From Rubrivivax sp. (GTDB lineage Bacteria > Pseudomonadota > Gammaproteobacteria > Burkholderiales > Burkholderiaceae_C), in the NCBI GenBank assembly GCA_021300575.1, contig JAJTDM010000020.1, positions 1 through 64,000 of the forward strand: a stretch of DNA of 64,000 nt, read 5' to 3'. Positions 63,049 through 64,000 of this stretch are shown one piece after another. Made by a program: the position numbers and the translations under genes. A model generated the notes under the pieces. That model saw only the letters and a list, made by a program, of their open reading frames with translations. It did no database searches and was not told the origin of the DNA. How positions within the stretch are numbered: position 1 is the stretch's first letter; the number at the start of each line of letters is the position of its first letter.

Positions 63049-64000
63049 TCAATGCCCCTTCTTGGCCTCGGCACCGGCCTGGTAGCCATGGTGCTGCAGC
63101 ACGTGCTGGATGGAGTGGCCGCGGTGGGCCACGATGGTGGGTGCCAGCGATCCGATCAACATGCCGATGATGGAGGCGAACAGGCCCAGCAGGTTCGCCG
63201 GGATCATGGATTCCGGCGCCACCTGCGTGGCCGCCAGCCAGGTGCCGATGCCCAGCACCACCGACAGCAGCGCGCCCTGCGTGTTGGCGCGCTTCCAGTA
63301 GGCCCCGGCCACCAGCGGCACGAAGGCACCGCACAGCGTCACGTTGTAGGCGTTCTGCACCATCTCGTACATCGTGCTCTTGCTGTTCAGGGCGAACAGC
63401 AGCGCACCTGCGGTGAAGGTCACCAGGATGATGCGCAGCGTCAGCAGCATCTGGCGGTCGCTCATGTGGGGCACGAAAGGCTTGAGCACGTTCTCGGTGA
63501 AGGTGGCGGTGGGGGCCAGCAAGGCTCCGCTGGCGGTGGACAGGATGGCCGACAGCAGCGCGCCGAAGAACATGATCTGCGCCCAGATGGGCATCTGGCC
63601 CAGCACCAGGTCCGGCAGGATGCGCTGGATTTCGCGCGCATCCTCACTCTCGAACAGCTTGGCGATGGCCGGATCTGTGGTGAGTGCGGAGTAGGCGATG
63701 AACATCGGCACGAAGGCGAACACAAAGTAGATCAAGGCGCCGATGACGGTGCCGCGCACGGCGGTGTCTTCGTTCTTGGCGCTGGTCATACGCTGGAACA
63801 CGTCCTGCTGCGGAATCGAGCCGAAGGCGAAGGCGAAGAAGGCACCCGCCATGGCCCACCACCCTGCGGCATCCATGCCGGTATCGAACAGGATGAGCTT
63901 GCCGTCTGCAGCCGCCTGCGAGATCACCTTGGCCGGCCCGCCGGCCAGGTCGCCTACCAGCCAGGCCACGGTGGTCAGGCCGATGAGGATGATGACCGTC
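63049..64000 (-). CDS. Sodium:solute symporter family protein, 5' end cut by window edge
   Basis: C-terminal 316 residues of an SSS-family (SLC5-like) permease; the frame is open to base 64000. Helices include GWWAMAGAFFAFAFGSIPQQDVFQRM and ALIYFVFAFVPMFIAYSAL, FFGALLSAILSTASGALLAPTATFTENVL and the Na+-site-like TLRIILVTFTAGALLFAL. The Q-Q-D--QR region is typical. The product ends in a His/Lys-rich tail. Substrate not known from this part. Confidence 0.9.
   Translation of the reverse strand, partial: TVIILIGLTTVAWLVGDLAGGPAKVISQAAADGKLILFDTGMDAAGWWAMAGAFFAFAFGSIPQQDVFQRMTSAKNEDTAVRGTVIGALIYFVFAFVPMFIAYSALTTDPAIAKLFESEDAREIQRILPDLVLGQMPIWAQIMFFGALLSAILSTASGALLAPTATFTENVLKPFVPHMSDRQMLLTLRIILVTFTAGALLFALNSKSTMYEMVQNAYNVTLCGAFVPLVAGAYWKRANTQGALLSVVLGIGTWLAATQVAPESMIPANLLGLFASIIGMLIGSLAPTIVAHRGHSIQHVLQHHGYQAGAEAKKGH

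Overview
The window is a GC-rich chromosomal segment of a betaproteobacterium, most likely order Burkholderiales (Comamonadaceae or Sphaerotilaceae-like). The evidence is gene order and gene content: an aspS-nudB-phosphatase-clsB block next to FmdB and DUF502 genes, a lysS to ychF housekeeping run, two Bug-type solute-binding proteins, PaaZ, and codon use dominated by G/C-ending codons. The genus cannot be fixed from the sequence alone. I found no rRNA, tRNA, CRISPR array, prophage or insertion sequence, and no gene-free stretch longer than about 250 bases.

Region 1 (1-15.6 kb, all minus strand) is a surface-polysaccharide locus. It encodes a UDP-GlcNAc/GlcNAcA route (TviB-type 6-dehydrogenase, WbpB 3-dehydrogenase, WbpE aminotransferase, WbpD acetyltransferase) that should give a UDP-2,3-diacetamido-uronic acid. 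It also has a 4,6-dehydratase plus a second aminotransferase for a 4-amino-6-deoxy sugar, a flippase, a single-domain glycosyltransferase, a protein with two fused glycosyltransferases, two methyltransferases (one frameshifted) and a FemAB-like acyltransferase. A vapBC-type toxin-antitoxin pair sits in the middle of the sugar-nucleotide operon, with its toxin stop codon overlapping the wbpD start.

Region 2 (15.6-25.6 kb) is housekeeping: lysS, a PNPOx-like flavoprotein, enoyl-CoA hydratase, DUF3108 and DUF3429 proteins, dsbC, a UbiH-family hydroxylase, a MOSC protein, an EamA transporter and ychF.

Region 3 (25.6-42.5 kb) is accessory and metabolic: a saccharopine-dehydrogenase-like protein, a double-DUF1566 lipoprotein, a brnTA module with an unusually clear promoter/operator, a class II aldolase, a class III aminotransferase and a GlxA-like regulator, a secreted metallo-beta-lactamase-fold protein, a TonB-like lipoprotein, a mntA-hepT module, and a TetR-MFS-SDR-GST-HCCA isomerase-PaaZ cluster that points to aromatic-compound metabolism.

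Region 4 (42.6-55 kb) holds a YhgE/Pip membrane protein, two Bug solute-binding proteins, a flavin monooxygenase and an intradiol dioxygenase. The dioxygenase and the adjacent Bug protein each lack an internal block that relatives possess. A three-part export system (ABC ATPase, FtsX-type permease, HlyD-type adaptor) and an MFS exporter follow.

Region 5 (55-64 kb) has another VapBC-like pair, a metallo-beta-lactamase exonuclease of the ligase-associated type with no ligase nearby, a DUF805 protein, clsB, an endonuclease/exonuclease/phosphatase protein, nudB, aspS, DUF502, FmdB and a truncated sodium:solute symporter. In all, the window carries four separate toxin-antitoxin modules of three kinds.
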